From Isoetes taiwanensis (Eukaryota > Streptophyta > Lycopodiopsida > Isoetales > Isoetaceae), in assembly GCA_021234155.1 (NCBI GenBank), contig JAJEKV010000028.1:16124469-16188468 (forward strand): DNA of 64,000 nt, in the 5' to 3' direction. Under the pieces are notes generated by a model. It saw only the letters and a program-made list of their open reading frames with translations. It searched no databases and had not been told where the DNA came from. This document shows positions 1 to 15,015 of this stretch, piece by piece (positions within the stretch are counted from its first letter, which is position 1; each line of letters opens with the position of its first letter). A program made the position numbers and the translations under genes.

Positions 1-3000
1 ATCGATGCTTCGTTCAGTTGCGTATTGCTCTCTAAGATGGTTAAGCCATAATAGATATACAGGCACTATTTCTATTTGATGCGGACCTATTAGGCTTTCC
101 AAATTATGCTCTGTGACATGCCTTGAAATAGGAAACACAGCAAAGGGCAGTTGTAAGATGCGGGTGCCTTACTATTTTGGACGTGTGCTGCTGCAGGCCT
201 CCTTGATCCTGCCTCAACATCAATGATTTGATGATATGGGCCTCGGTTCTCGGGGTTGGTGTGGGGCCGGTGGGGCGGGCTGTGGACCGAGGTCGGTAGG
301 TACGGTCGGGCCCGGCAGTGGGAGATTGCTTTAGAAGCTTGTGGGATGACACTTTTTGGTTTCAAGGTATTAAAATTAATAGGGTTTGTCGTTTATAGAG
401 GTAATAACTTAAATGATTGGATTGTGATTCTGAGTGTTTTGAAATGTGCAGTGGGCTGGTTTGGAGTGGCATTTGACATCCATTTGATGAGTCCATCATT
501 AACACATTTTAAAAGATGCGACATTTTGGTTGGGGTTGATTTGTTATTAGGGTGTGATGGGTATTCGTGGGTGGGTGGTTCATATTGATGATTGGGTTTT
601 GATTCCATTGAGGGGTGAGATTAGGGCAGTAGGGTGGGACGGGGTGGGGGTGGGACAGGGGTCAGGCGGGGCATGGGTGGAGGCAGGGTGGTGCGGCAAA
701 TGGCTGATTCCATTCGATGATGCATTTGATTGACTTGGGGTGTTTTTGGACGTGACGATTAGGGTGTGTGGTGGGGCCCTGATCTGGGTTTTAGCAGGTA
801 GCAGGATTATGGGGTTTTGACATGGATTCCATGATAGATGTGATTGATTTGATGATTGGTGACGGTGGCTGGGGTCGGGGTTGTGATCCGGCCAATTTTC
901 TGCCCGTCGTAGCTTCTCTATATGCCCACAAGTAGTCATGAATAGCCAGCGTGTTCCTTTCTTATCTTAGGAGAGCTAAATCTCTCTTATATTCTTGAAT
1001 CTGGAGCTAGTTCGGATCATAGTGTTAATAACTCTATGCCGCACTCATGTATGCCCGGTAGAATAACATCTCCATGAGGCATAGTTTGTTGGGTCTAAAG
1101 CTACGTGAAATTTAATTCCATGCTCCATCTAGGAATAACATCTCGAGCATAGATTTGCTGGGTCTAAAGCTACGGCCGAGGGCATTCAGAAGGCCTCTGT
1201 TTAATTGATCCACTATTACATACAATTTCTTCTTGTTTTGCATCAAATTGTTGAATGAAATGAAGAGTGATGTTATTTTTTCAAATCCATGGCTTGACAT
1301 CCACATATCATCCAAGACAGCCTAGGTGGTTTTCGGCACCTTTCTTTTTCTACAGTGGTAGTGTGCTTGTTAACTCTGATGTTCAATTCCATCACCGGGT
1401 ATGGTTCCTACATTTTGTTTGATGTGTACACCTTGAGTTTCTCTAGGTTGAGAGTTTAAATAGATGCAAGTTCAAAGTTCCTTGGCCATTGTGTATACGA
1501 GGTTGCAAATATCGGGGTTTGAAGAAAATTCTTACTTCGTAGCGGGCTTTTATGCAAGTAGACTTACAACTAAGTTTAGTAGAGCATTTGTATTTTGTTA
1601 TTGTTTCATCTTTGGAAAATGCTGATCTGACTTGACTCATTGGCTTTGTATTTATGTGAGATAGTGGCATGCATGGCACTGTTTTTTCTGATATGCTACA
1701 TAGGTAAGATCAATGTCCCTCTTTTAGATATATCGTGGCTGTATCCATGAATAGTGAGTGTGGGTGAGGATGAGGGTGTGGAAATGGCCACTGGATTATA
1801 TTCTTTCATAGAAAATAAAATTACAGTAGCAGCGGCTGGAAATAGTGAAAAGTCAAGCCAAAAATGAAAATTCGATTAACCTTTTGAATGATAGAAAATC
1901 AAATGACTCTTTATGCGAAGATCTTGAGGCATAGAAGGCGTAGGAAGAGGGAAAGATTTTTATCAAGACTTGTATTTTCAGGCATGTCCATGTTAATCTA
2001 GACATATCAAGACACAATAGGTAATTTCTTCTCTCCTCAATGGTTTCATGACTTCTAGTTTGAGACCATGATTTATCTGCAGAACTGATTTTAAAGTAGA
2101 ATTATGTATTTTGTTGTTTTCTCCTTGAGATTTGTCTTAGAGTAGCCTTTGCGATATTTATTTGCCATGATCTATATGTAGGAAATTTGATATCTTTCCA
2201 AAGCCTATGGTCTTGAGGATTTAGGGCTTTGAAGATAGTTAGATTGATTATATCGGTGTCACGTACAAGATCTTATATTGGTGGAATAAGATCTTACATA
2301 AGAATTTAGGGAGAGATGGGGGAATTGATGGGTGGATGGGGAGAGATCATGTTGCCTCTCACATTTTTGTGTTGAATGTAGATTTAATTGTGTGGTCCAT
2401 GACATTGGTGAGCTTTAATTGAAGTATTGTATATCATGTAATCGAAAGTAACATTATTCAGCAAGGGGCTCCGTCATAACTCCACATTGTTGAAAAGTCT
2501 TTAAAACTAGAGCAGTGGAGTACTTAGAGAAAGATGTGAGAATGTTTGCGGCTTTAAACAACAAAATATGTGATCTATAAGATATTAGGAACAATTGAAA
2601 ATAAGCCCAGGAAGGCTTTAGGCCATGGTGACCTACATTTTAACATGTTTAAAATTCACTGCGTACTAGCCTTGCTAGTTTAATACCTAAATACTGTATT
2701 AATAGTTTAAGGCGCAAAACCATATTGAGTAGAAATCCATCATATCAAATACTATTTCTGAACCATTTAACCATTTTATAATGCAGTCTTCTCATGGGGA
2801 GACAAAGGAATATCTCTAATTCTACAGGTATATTTCACAAATTGCATTAATAGATATATTGGTGGCTCATAATGGAATCGATTCATAGGTTTGGAAGGCA
2901 ATTACTTTGTGTAAAACTTCTTAATCACGGTGCTTCCTTCTAGAATACAAGGTGAAAAATGTAAGTCCAATCATGCATGTTTTAAACATGTGACAACATG

Positions 3001-6000
3001 AATGAAGAAATGTAGGCGTAGCGATAAATTTCTTGTATATATAAAGGGTCTTTCAATGAAGTCTTGTGTAGCCATCTAATGATGCATTTAAGCACAAAGT
3101 TTATCTAGCGGTAATATCTCTCATCATATAAAAATTATGTAGGTGTTTTGAAATGTGGCGTGGGGCAAGAGAAAAAGATGAGTAATGCACGAGGGGGAAA
3201 AATTCCACGTGACCAAGCCCGATTGGGATGGAGGCGGGGATTTCTTGGGGCTAAGCGGCGGGGCTTTGGCGTCAGGAGGAGCAGCAATGGGCCTGCTTTG
3301 GGCTTCAGATCGAGGAGAAGGAAAACCTCTGGCGTTTAAGCGGGGTCTTAAGCTGGTATGAGGGGCACGGAAGGAGTTAGAGTTGAGACAAAGTAGGTTG
3401 TGTCGCAGTGTTTTGAAAACCACTGTCTTTTAAGATATTTAGAGTTACTTACTTGAGGGGCAGCCCGTGATTTTCATCCAATAAACTAGATGAGCTAATT
3501 CCAAGCGGTAGCACTTGAGTAGATTATTTGTGCAGTACTGTCCGCGGTGTTTGAGTATCGAAGGAGGGCTTTAAAGGGTGGGGTCTTAAAGGCACCATAA
3601 GCCCAGGAGCTTAGGTTCTCCGTTCAACGAGAGGAACTTATCCAGTTTTCTCGAGGGTTCCATTTCTTACCTTGCTTTCTTCATTTTGGTTTGCCACCTT
3701 AAGCTATAGGCCAAAGGGACGAGCATTTTGGATAGATTGGGCCAAGAAATTTATGTAGAAGATGATTTGGTGGCATCACGAGGATACATAGAATTGCGGA
3801 AGATTAGGCGTTAGATCGCCCGGCGTAGGCCAAAATTCCGAAGGCCACAATTTTGCTTATGTGATGATTTGGCATGCAGCTGGCTCCTTGGGATAAGCAC
3901 AAATGGGCTTGATCCTTAGTAAAATAAAGGCATGGCCCAGGTGAAATAAAAATCTGACATATAAGCTGATATAGGGAGATTGCGTAAGAAGAAGTGGTCC
4001 ATAGTGAGAATAGCGGCCGCCCGAGGCATGGCGGGGAAAAGTGGAAGCCCAAGTGCTACTCATCACATCAAGCTATCACGAATAGGAATCAAAATTGCAA
4101 GGAACATGAAGGTGATTACAAAGCGGATCGTAGCTCTGAGATCTTTTGGTCAAATCCATTCTGAGGGCGGACCATTAACCTTGAATCTTTGCATCATAGT
4201 CCGATTGTATTGTACCGGTTGTGTGCGGCTTTGGGGCGAGAGAGCACACAACCTAGCGAGGGTGGCGTATGCGTAGAATAACCATCACGAAAGCTAGAAG
4301 GAATTATCCTAAAGAGGCGACCCGGTCAAGATTTAGGGAATCCTGGAAATTGCACGTGGGTTGAAAATTCATTGATTAACCAGGTCGCAAAGCATTTGTC
4401 CGGTTAAATTGCAAAACAAAATATTTCTGTGGATTGTTCTAAAGTGGGGTATATAGCTTGATTTATATGGCATTTAGGTTATGTTCCTAGACTCACAAGA
4501 GAATGATGCGTGAGTGTGTATCGATTAGTCAAGTGACATCATTTTAGGCTTTATAAAGACCATCAAAAATGAGGAACTGCTTTATTTCTTGCGGAAGGTG
4601 CTCATGTTCCAAGTATATTTGAAATGCCCGGATCATGAAGGGCGAGAAAATCCATTTGGATTAATTCCTATATTTCTCTGTGCATTTGGGGAAAAGGCTC
4701 ATAAAGATGGCTTCTTTGCTTTGTAGAGGATGCTGCTTGCTGAAGCTCACAGGTGACTTTAGCACCCTAGCATGGGCTTGATATTTAGAATGGATTCAAA
4801 TCCTCAAACAAATAGAATCTCTTTTATTTAAATCCGGGCCATAAACTAACAATTTGGATTGTATTTGTGACCGCGAGCTTAGCTTTAGTCTTGCAAATAA
4901 TGTAAATTTGGGTCTCAAATCCGGCCAAACATGGAAGAGTTGCTTAATATGCTTGGCATGTTATGCTGATTGTGGAAAACTGCAATTTTATTCTGAAATG
5001 GGATGAGGAAGCCTAATCTATTAAAATTATTTAGCATTTAACTTAAATGTGCATGTATGCTTGCATCCTATCACTATTATATAAAATGCATATAGAGAAA
5101 GTCACATACAAGTTATAGAAAGTAGGTTGTATCTCTATAGGTGATGGTAGCATCTTAAGACTACCTTTTTAATTTAAGATAATGTATCTTAAGAATATAC
5201 AATCTTTAAATTACTTTGTACACAATTAAGGTAGATGGTATTGCAAAATGAAGATTCCATTAGAAGGCTTCGTAAAAATATATCCAAACTTGACAATGAT
5301 AATTGAGTCAAATGTCTATAGTACAAGTGATGTGTGACAATTTTATTTGCTAATAAGCAAGCATGCTATATAGGGTGTTGAATACCCTAGCTAAGATGGT
5401 GGCTTACATCATTCATTTTCTACCATCGAGGAATTCTTTTTACTTCAAGAGTCCCTTTTACCGTACATAAAGCTAAAGATGATATTGTGGCACATAGTGA
5501 CAACAATCGTTCATTTTAGTTCATCTTTGCTAAGTCCTTGCCATGCATAAGTTCTTTTATGTTCTTTGGGCATATCAATCTACCATCCAAGCATGTCAGA
5601 ACATACATTTGCCATCTTTTCCTATTGATCTGGCATGTTATGAAGGTATAAAAGATCTGACCTTATCGACAGAGATATGGTGATTTACAAGGTAAATGGC
5701 AAATATGGATACTAAATATTGTGTATTGGAGTTGGAGCGGGATGGTTTGCAACATATTTACATGAGAAGTAGTATTTTTCATATACATACTCCTCTAGCA
5801 CGGGCCATGAGATAAGGCATTTCTGTGAAATCCACGTTTTCTACCATTGAAGTCTAGTTAGGACAAAAATACGAATTGTTAGAAGCGATAAATACAAAGC
5901 GTGAAAAGAACTTTCCTACTTTGTTAAGCTCCACTTGAGGGATAATTTTGTTCTGCATTTTACGTGAAGGCCTAATTATTAAAATCCATGAATATATAGG

Positions 6001-6079
6001 TTGCTTGCTCAATCAAAGGATTCTTTGCTTTTGCATTCTTTCTTTGGAGGGCCTGTTGTTTTATTTTTCCGGCCTTTTC
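1..6079. other. Gene-free stretch, no supported coding region
   Basis: Open frames here are short, lie on both strands and show no family motif. About 240-860 is G-rich on the plus strand, with repeated GATTTGATGAT-like words and runs of GTGGGG, so its open frames look compositional. The rest is AT-rich intergenic sequence with no structure I can name. Confidence 0.6.
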
Positions 6080-6123
6080 TTCTATCTATCTATCTATCAT
6101 CACCTTCTCTATCTATCTATCTA

Positions 6124-6174
<51 letters not shown>

Positions 6175-6176
6175 AC

Positions 6177-6219
<43 letters not shown>
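6080..6219 (+). repeat. (TCTA)n microsatellite
   Basis: An almost pure tetranucleotide array of TCTA units, interrupted near 6098-6107, near 6124 and near 6173. The long serine/isoleucine/tyrosine/leucine open frames across it are artefacts of the repeat. Confidence 0.97.
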
Positions 6220-9200
6220 ACAAAGTTTGCCAAAATAGAATTGAGAGTAAGATTTATTCACTGAAAAATGTGCATCTAACTTCTGATTACTGTGACCATG
6301 TGGTCACACATCCACCTTTGATTGTGTATAAGCTGAAGTCCATATCTTTGAACATGTCCATATGCCACCAATCAGCTTGCAAGGATAATAGAGATTTGAT
6401 TAAGATTCACTGAACTTGGTGCATAGATCTACCGTAGAAAGAAGTTCTTAGATAATACAAAATAAGAAGCCAAAAGAAAGTGGCTATGAGATCAAATGTT
6501 CTGGTGGAAGAAGCGAGTAGCTTGTTGGAAAATGCAGTACCGCCCAGAAAAGAAAAATATGACTCAGCAATGTGGCGATTTAGCCAACATACTTGCTACC
6601 AAGCAAATACCACACGAAGAAGTTGCGGTCGATCCAGCGGACCATTAACATCCATTACGTTTGTAGAAAGGTTCTACATGTAGCTCGAAAAGAATCCGTT
6701 CAGATCATTACGGTTTCTATTAACCTGCCGATAAACCCCAACTGTTCATTTGAAGTCTTTGTGCGTCTCCCTACATGGCCATCACGTTTATCGACTAACA
6801 AAAATACGTGCATCGGATTGGCCCTTAACCCATTCACACGAGGAGACTCACTTGCTCTAGAAGGGGGTGCATTTCAGAGAGCCATCTCCTTTGTTTGCCT
6901 CATGAGTCCTCATTTGACGTATATTTGCATTATTCCAAATACGTAATGAAGAATGTTCCAGCACATCAACCAACTAAATTTAATGGTATTACGGCTAACT
7001 ACTTGACTTAAGAACATAATTTAACACACTAAAGAGGAATAGAATTTTTCAATCTATCGCCTGCGAAATGAAACAATGCCAGCATTTCCATTTGATTTTC
7101 TTTCTTTGTCTTTAATGAAGTAGGAAGTGTAAGCGAGAGTCATAAACTTATAGCGTTACCTACCTATAGCATTATGCATACCTACTTGAGAACACTTGAC
7201 AATTGAGACACTCTTTATAGTGATTTGGAAATTGACCACTCTGTAACCTTGATACAAATATGCAAATGGTAGTAGAAAATATGCGGTATAAAAGAATATG
7301 CAAAATGGCCTGTGATGTTTTTCTTTGATTCTTTCTAAATAATGCGATGATGAAATTTGTCAAGCTGTGTGCGAGGCCGTCAGAAACATGCCAATAGCAT
7401 GCCTTAATAATAATATCGGCTCTCTAAAGATTCTTGATTAAAAAGCGCAACATCCCTTAAAATCTAGCTTTTAGCAAAGCAGTTTCCAAGCAATTACTTG
7501 CAAATGGCCCAAAGAACAAAATCTAGAATGCGATAAGCATACATAGGTCCACAAATGCATTAAGCATACCAAAGGGCGTAGTAAGCTTTTGATGTGACTT
7601 ACTGCGACATGACTCACATCCCTGTGGACATACTCAACCAGAAGCTTTGTTTTCTTAGATTTCTAAAGGCGACCAAAAACCGCGACCGAGAACCATATGT
7701 TTTCCGGCTCCACATCCAAAGAAACCCTACTTGATGCGAGGGAATGCGGAACCACAGAACCGCGGTTTTAGTGCAAGGGAATGCTGGCGGCGGAAGGATG
7801 TCGGAGGCCATATGCCAGTCCCAATGGCGGGATCACTCCGGTTTATAGCTCCTTCTCATGGCAGCCCCAAAATCGCAACAGGAAGAAAAATAATGGCAGA
7901 AAACCCACCTTACTGTAAGAGAAAAATCCATCGGCGCTACAACCCTAAACCTGAAATTGTGCTGCATCAATCTCAACCATCACGACAACATATCAAATCC
8001 CTAGCCTTGCGTCAAATTAGGTCTCCATTGAAGACCCGCCAAAACATTATAATAAAGATGTGACACACCTAGTATTTTGTATAGAAGTTATGATAATTTA
8101 TTTTCAAAGTCTTTGATATACTCATATAAATATCTTGGTTGCTACCATTAACTCATGGTGCATATGGATGCAAATGGGAGATTTTGGTTTCATACAAATA
8201 TATTTGGAGCTAAGACAACCACGGACAACAACGACACAATATAGTAGTGGGATCGACCTTTTAAATGCGCGTCTATTAAAGTTTCTCCGCGTGTCTACTT
8301 TATGGAAACTAACATGGAATGGAAATAAGCGGAGAACTAGCGGAGTTGCCAGAAAGTGGCTCACATGATGATGAGATCAACATCTAGCGGATGTCAAAAC
8401 TCAAAGCGGAGGGGTGTTGCATCACGAGGCTTTGGGTCAGATCATGATGCCATTACTTGAAGCGAGGATTTTTCACTTGTTGCCATTAGATTTTTTCGGG
8501 ATCCACACTTGATCGCCCGGACCTCCCGAGGTTCCACGTTTAAAGATGGAAGCAAAAGAAATTTAGGTACTTGCTGATTTTGTGATGCGGCGAGGATTAT
8601 CTAATGTGGCGGCAATGCTTCCAAAGAAGCGATCGGCTGACCCATTTTTGAGCAGTTGCTATCAGCGGGATTTCTTCCCTATCAAAATTTAGCATGTGAC
8701 CTCTTTATTTTATCGCCATTGGCGGCATTTAAACTGTTGTGGGATCATGTAATTTGGACCCTTTTGACGCGGAAGCGATTCCGTATGCGCCTCTCTCCAT
8801 TTGTAAGCCTCTCTCCTGCAATTTGAACAAATTCATATCAGCATGATTCATGATTTTAGAGCGTGATAGGAGATCACCGAGGCGCTGGCGGCGATCCGGT
8901 AAGTGCGGCGAAGAAAAACGGCAAGACTGGAATCTTCACTCACGATCCTCTCAAAGTGAGGCCTTCATCGCCGACATGAAGGAGTGATGTTAGCGAGGTT
9001 CATGTGACCTTACTCCTGCGCAAACGGTGAAGGGCATTAGGGGTTAGGTCAAGCGTTAGGGTTAGATAAATTGAGAGCATGCGGTGAGTTACGGTGGAAT
9101 TTCCTTGCAGCTATCCTGCAGGCTGGAATAAAGGAAACCTCTTGATGGATCACGAAGCTTTAGCGGTCTTTAAACAGTTTATCTTCTTAGGATCTTGGCC

Positions 9201-12200
9201 CGGTGCTTTTGCTTATGTACGTTCCATGATAGCATATTTTCGATCTTTGAACTGTATTTGGCTCTTAAATCGACTATTGATATTTTCATTCATTCTTGGC
9301 AGCTCAACGGCTTCAATTTGGCCAGAATATCTGAGCTAAAATTTGAGACCACGCTTATTGGTGGCAGGCCAGTGTGCCTTGAAGAAACTTATTACATGAG
9401 GGCTCAAAAACAAGTTGAATCAGCTTGATGAGCGAAAAGTGAGGAAAAGGCGCGACAACGGGGGAACCACGAATCGAATTTTGATGAACCAGGCCCATGA
9501 TTTTTGACCATTTTGTTTTAGCTTGAATCAAAGCTCAAAATCGCAAATTATTACTTGCGATCTTGCAGAGTATAAAATCGATCTTAGCAGGTATAACGAA
9601 CTTTGGTCTTCCGTTTTACCTTTTCAATTGAATTTGTTTGCTTTTACGCTTGAAGTGGTATGGAATTTCAAAAAAGTAAAAGTCACGATTCGAGGCAAAT
9701 CCAACGAGAAGATACAATCTTGATAGAAATCTTGAGGACTAAAATAAATTTGGAATGAAATTTAGAAAGAAAATTTTTGGCCGAGATCCGCGGTCCCGAA
9801 ACAAATCCACGAGCAAATCCCACTTGGGACTAATTTGATTAACTTCCAAAGTTGTACTTGCATCTATGATGTGTTAAGATCCGCATGAATTTGGTCAATG
9901 TAACAGCAGCATAAGGTACGAAGTGAAAACTAATAGAGATCTATATTGTATCCCAAGAGTGAATTTGAATTAGGCGAGTTTAAGTAAAAGGCATGCATCC
10001 TAAAGATAGATGTCAGAGTTACGGTAGGAGATTGACTCATGGAGTGAAAGAGATAGAACCCAATGAGATTTTAGATAAATTAAAGAGCATCTAAAAATCT
10101 TTCCCTCCATAATTCGAGATACCAATAGCCAGGTTAAAATAATCTAAAAGAAGCTTCTAGAGAATCTCGATAGATGCATATGTTTTTTGATAAAATTACT
10201 TTATCTTGAAATTTTAGGATACTTACTAGATTAAAAGCGAGCGTGTTTACTCCCTTCAAATACCCATTTACAATTTGTGCATAAATGGCGATTAATTTGA
10301 AGAGGTCTTCTAGGAAATGTTCACTACATAAAGGTATTGGAAAATTTGAAATTGTCATTGTCCCAACAAAGAATTCAAACCTACATTCAAAGTTTATTTG
10401 TGATTGTGATAACAACAAAATGCAATGAAGTAAATATATAACCTTTAAATAAGCTTGCTTATACATGTGCGTAATACTATAAAGTGATATTTAAGCGGTT
10501 TATACCATGTGGGAGACATGCAATATAAGAAGTCCATCACAAGTAGGAACAAATATACACTAGTACTTATTTAGGATTTCGTATGTTTCCTAATTGTTTT
10601 AAAACCATTTACGTCCCCAGACAATGTTGAGTGAAGCGAAAGGTCAAAGAAATGCGACGGAGACCTACTCCTTGCAATATCAAGTAATATTCCGTAAATA
10701 CACAAATATATGCACATTATGGCACAATGTTGATGAGCAGTTCGGATAGGCGTATCACATGAGGATAAGAGGGTTAATTGATCATTGAACCATTGCGTGT
10801 CGGCTGAAACTTGACATCAGTCCATATAATCATGGCGGTGCCAATTCGCTCAACAACACTTCCAAATGTATATGTAGCTTTAGATAAATAGAGACTCTTT
10901 GAAGCTCCTCTGATCCTCAGTTCTAAATCATGAGCATTGACTCACAAATCCATTCAAAGCTTAAAACTAAAACAATAAACACACATTATAAAAAATGTGA
11001 CTTTTTATTTACTATAAAAGAATTTGGCGAGATTCATTAATGAAAATACTTATTTCATACAATTCTGTGACTCTTAGGGAATCCCATATGTTTCCACATA
11101 GTTTCCCTTTCACATAAGCAGGACACAATTTCTACATTTAGAAGTCCATCCGACCAATCTAAAAAGCTGGGAATTCAATCACATGTCGAGGAGAATCATG
11201 AGTGTTTGTTTGGATATATCATAGTGTTTGTGGTTGTTGAATTCCCGTATTAGCTATTATCGATCAATAATGTGTTCTTAAACCCGATGTGTGATAGTAT
11301 TCTTTGAGGTACACTCTGGACATGCTAGTTGAGAAGAATTTGGCTTATTAACCACTTCAACTTTGTGTTAGTCGCAGTCACCTAATTTCAAATAAAAAGA
11401 AACACTGCTCTTGTATGCACTGCGTAAGTTCCCTCACCAAGAGAGATTGGCACTACTTTGAGCCATCTTGTTTCACAGCGCCTTCAGAATTTTAAAGAAC
11501 ACCATTCTAAGAACTCATGTAATCAGAAGCCTAGAAATTGGCAGCTTTGAAGCGGTGACGAATTTTATAAGCATAACCAGCTTGGTTAATGGCAAAATCT
11601 TCTATGGAAATGAAAAACACGGCGGAGTTTTTCATTTAATAAAGGAATGGCGGTGCTCAATTCCCCATTAAAATCTAAGACAAGGAGGATCTCCCGATTA
11701 ATGCTTGGAATTTTCTTGGATTGAGGGAGGTAGTAGCGTAATAAGGCATACTACATCTTATTGAGAATTCAAGGTTCAGCATCCAACTTCATTGGCGCAT
11801 CCTCTATGGCTCATGCTTAAGCAGTCTGAAGAACCAAGTTTAGGAGAATTACTTTTCCCCTCTGCTTGATTTGTAGGACTTTCTTCTGTGGTGAGATTTC
11901 TTAGTCTTGGTGCATAGAAAGTAAGATTATACATACTGCAATATAGTTGACATGAAAAGATCCTGATCAAAAGAAAAATGTCAATATATAAAACCACCAT
12001 TACGTAGCCTTTATTACTTACTTGATATAAGCGTATTAGTTCACTATCCAAATTTCTTTTTAGAGGATATTTGCTCGAGAGCGAGGATTTAATCTGAAGT
12101 ATCAATGGACTCAATTACTTAATTTTACTCGAGTGAGTATCTTGCGATATACTTAGTAGATTGATGCAATATAAATAAAAGCTAGAACAAGGTTAGAGAT

Positions 12201-13189
12201 GACAATATTTACACTCAAATGAGGTGTACCCAAAATATGGGAATGTGATAATTGGTGAGTTGCATTCATTTATGACAACTAGCAACAATTTACCCTCCCA
12301 TTTTAAACATACGTCCACAATGGGCAATCTTCATCATGCTCTTCTTACGCCATAGGAAATACTAAAAAGCATAGAGATCCTAAAAGGATATCATGGATCT
12401 TATCTTAAAAATCTCAAATACTAGCATTGAGGTTGTAGCTCAGTAAGGCTTCACATGCACTTAAGCTTAGTTCAATTCACCGCTAGTTTCTTGTTAAGCC
12501 CCGAGGGGGTAGGAGTTTTTGTATGCTCTGAAATTATTTTTCTAGGCATTATAAAGTTCACAAATCGTATTTTTAGGATTCCAAAAACATATTTCCGTAT
12601 TTTTTCCTACTTGGCCAAAGAAAAATTGGCGTAAAAGCGAAGTATTATCACGAAAATTAAAAAAATTAATTTTCTTTGTGGCAGAAATAAATTTATTTAA
12701 ACATCTTGAAACTATTTTCTTGATGTGAGAGCATTAAACTACATAAATTTTTTTATTAGAAATTCTTTTCCGCATGAATTTAAACTACGTAAAAGCAGTT
12801 CAGCGTCAGTAAGCGGCTAACCCTAACCCATGAAAAGTTTATTATTTGGAATTTTTTTTTTTAATCGTGTTTTTTGAAGCGTATACTTTAAATTTATGCA
12901 AGTATCATTCAAATAATATGTAATGAGTATAAAGCGTGCTCTGATATTGAACTTATTTACGGTTGGTTAGTCCAACGAGCAACAACTGTATCATTTGTCT
13001 CTTCATCCCTTAGTTCACTTACAGCGAACACCCTTTCTTGCTTTTGGAACACCATCATGATTAGTACGCCATTTTGTGCAAATTAAGCTCACTTGCTTGC
13101 GATGCGTTGCGCGGTATCCATGCGTATGTCATGTGCAAAGTATCCATTCCTTTAGAAGTCTACACGTAGTACGTAGCACAAACCACTAC
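6220..13189. other. Gene-free stretch
   Basis: No open frame here carries a recognisable domain and none is bounded by convincing splice signals that join into a longer product. The 7.7-9.1 kb part is richer in CG than its flanks. A T-run lies near 12850-12862. I see no transposon ends or tandem arrays. Confidence 0.5.
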
Positions 13190-13700
13190 CTTATATAACC
13201 GGCCTTCTAATAATTATAAATCATATAACGATGGCGAATACCACAATCCCTACACAACGAGCTACCATATAAACACCACAAAGCCTACGGTAGCAATACC
13301 ATTGCTTATCTGACCCACCCTCCCCAGACCCGCGGTAGTACACCATACCACCACACCGCATACTACCGGCCCCAGCCACCACTATTGAGTAGCACAACAC
13401 CCTGAACTACTTCACCTTACAAAGCGGTTTTCCATTAGCGTACTTGACATCCTGCACCACACTGCGGTGGTGCACCATACGACAGCTGCACTACCATTGT
13501 CACCATAATTGGTACGCATAACACCCTACCATCACCTGATACATGCATGATACAGTGGCATCCCCAACACCATGCATCACATCACACCGCGCCGCTACAT
13601 TTATCACTTTGCTCTGGCGGCACAATACCTACACTACATCTGGCCCGGTACACCACTCCCCACTATACTATCACTATCATCCCTTTTCGATCTAGGGGCA
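13190..13700. repeat. Low-complexity CA/CCAC-rich tract
   Basis: The plus strand is dominated by CACCA, TACCA and ACACC words for about 500 bases. Open frames in it are rich in His, Thr, Pro and Tyr, as expected from composition alone. No clean repeat unit is visible. Confidence 0.5.
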
Positions 13701-15015
13701 CAGAGGAGATGGAGCATTTTGCCAGTGGTCGATTTGGACCCGATTTTGACTTTCGCATGAGTCCAATGCATTCAAGTTGGCGTAGGGACCAACTTCCATA
13801 GCCAACCTATCAAAGCTCTACTTACTCTGAGAGAACAAGTCAACCTTTAGCTCAATGCATTCTTTTTAGTGTCTTTAGTGAGAGCCGGTAATAATACTCG
13901 GAACTCAAGTATATCTCAAGCGGATGTAGTTAATGTAGCCACATCAGATGCTCAATGGGGTGGTTAATGTGGCGAAAAAGTGGATTAATGTGGCCAAAAA
14001 CCAGAAGCTTCAAGCTGCTTGGCCGAGGGCAAAAATTCCAGTCGGCTAGTTCTTTTCTGCTCTATGGGCGGTTTGCTTGATCTAAAACCATGCCAATAAA
14101 CATGCGCTCCTTTTATGCTAGATTGAAGGGGAAGAGATTTGGCGAGAATGGAGTCGGATCGACCACGCCAAAAAGCAGGTTAGTTTTGGGCTAGCCGTAT
14201 TCTTACGTGCATTTGTCTGGTGTACATTAACCACATCTCGCTTGAGGATATACAGTTCGGTATGTACTCGACCTTTTTTTCTCAATGCACTCTTTTTTGA
14301 TTAATGCTAGACAAACCCGGTATGTGATCAGCAATCTGGACGTTTTGATCTTACGCTCCTTAAACATGTGTCTAGCTTCAACTCTAGCCTTTACAATATT
14401 TACCGCGCAATCGAAATGTTATTCTGTACTATTATGGCAAGCCCGGTCGCGAGATGCCCAACAATGGAACCAACAGTGAAATACCGCCGCAGGAGGGTCT
14501 TTCTGGATTTTGCTCTTCGTGTCTCTCTTCCAAACCCTCAAATGAACCTTGTACGCAAGTTCTCGTCCACTATTGAGACGGAGGAAGGCTATCAAAAAAC
14601 TGAACTTACAACCCAAATTCCCTAGCAATCTTCCTTTTCATAGCTCTGAGAGATCCATATCAACTCTTGACACTACTATCTATGGCGTGATCCAGTGTCT
14701 TATGGTTCAACATATTTAGATTGATTACAAAACACACATACCCATAAATTCACGTTACATGTTCATACATATCCATAGCAATTGGTTAATCCTTGACACT
14801 GAAATGCCTCTTCACGTTTATAGAGGCAAAGACCCTGCAAGACATACCCTGTATATTTAAACCAAAACTCTACATTTCTCATAAATACACGGGAAATGTA
14901 CCTTGTCCTCTTAGCTCAGTGGAACCTGAGAAACAACAGAAGGCCTATTTAATTCAGCTGCAGTCTTTCTACGTTCTTTCTCTTTCCAAGTGGGGTATCC
15001 CTCAAAAGAAGTGAG
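13701..15015. other. Gene-free stretch
   Basis: No supportable gene. Short open frames around 14.3-14.6 kb overlap on both strands and show no motif. Confidence 0.4.

Noticed and set aside
5948-6264. Long open frames encoding Leu/Ser/Ile/Tyr repeats
   Set aside because: They are translations of the TCTA microsatellite in different frames.
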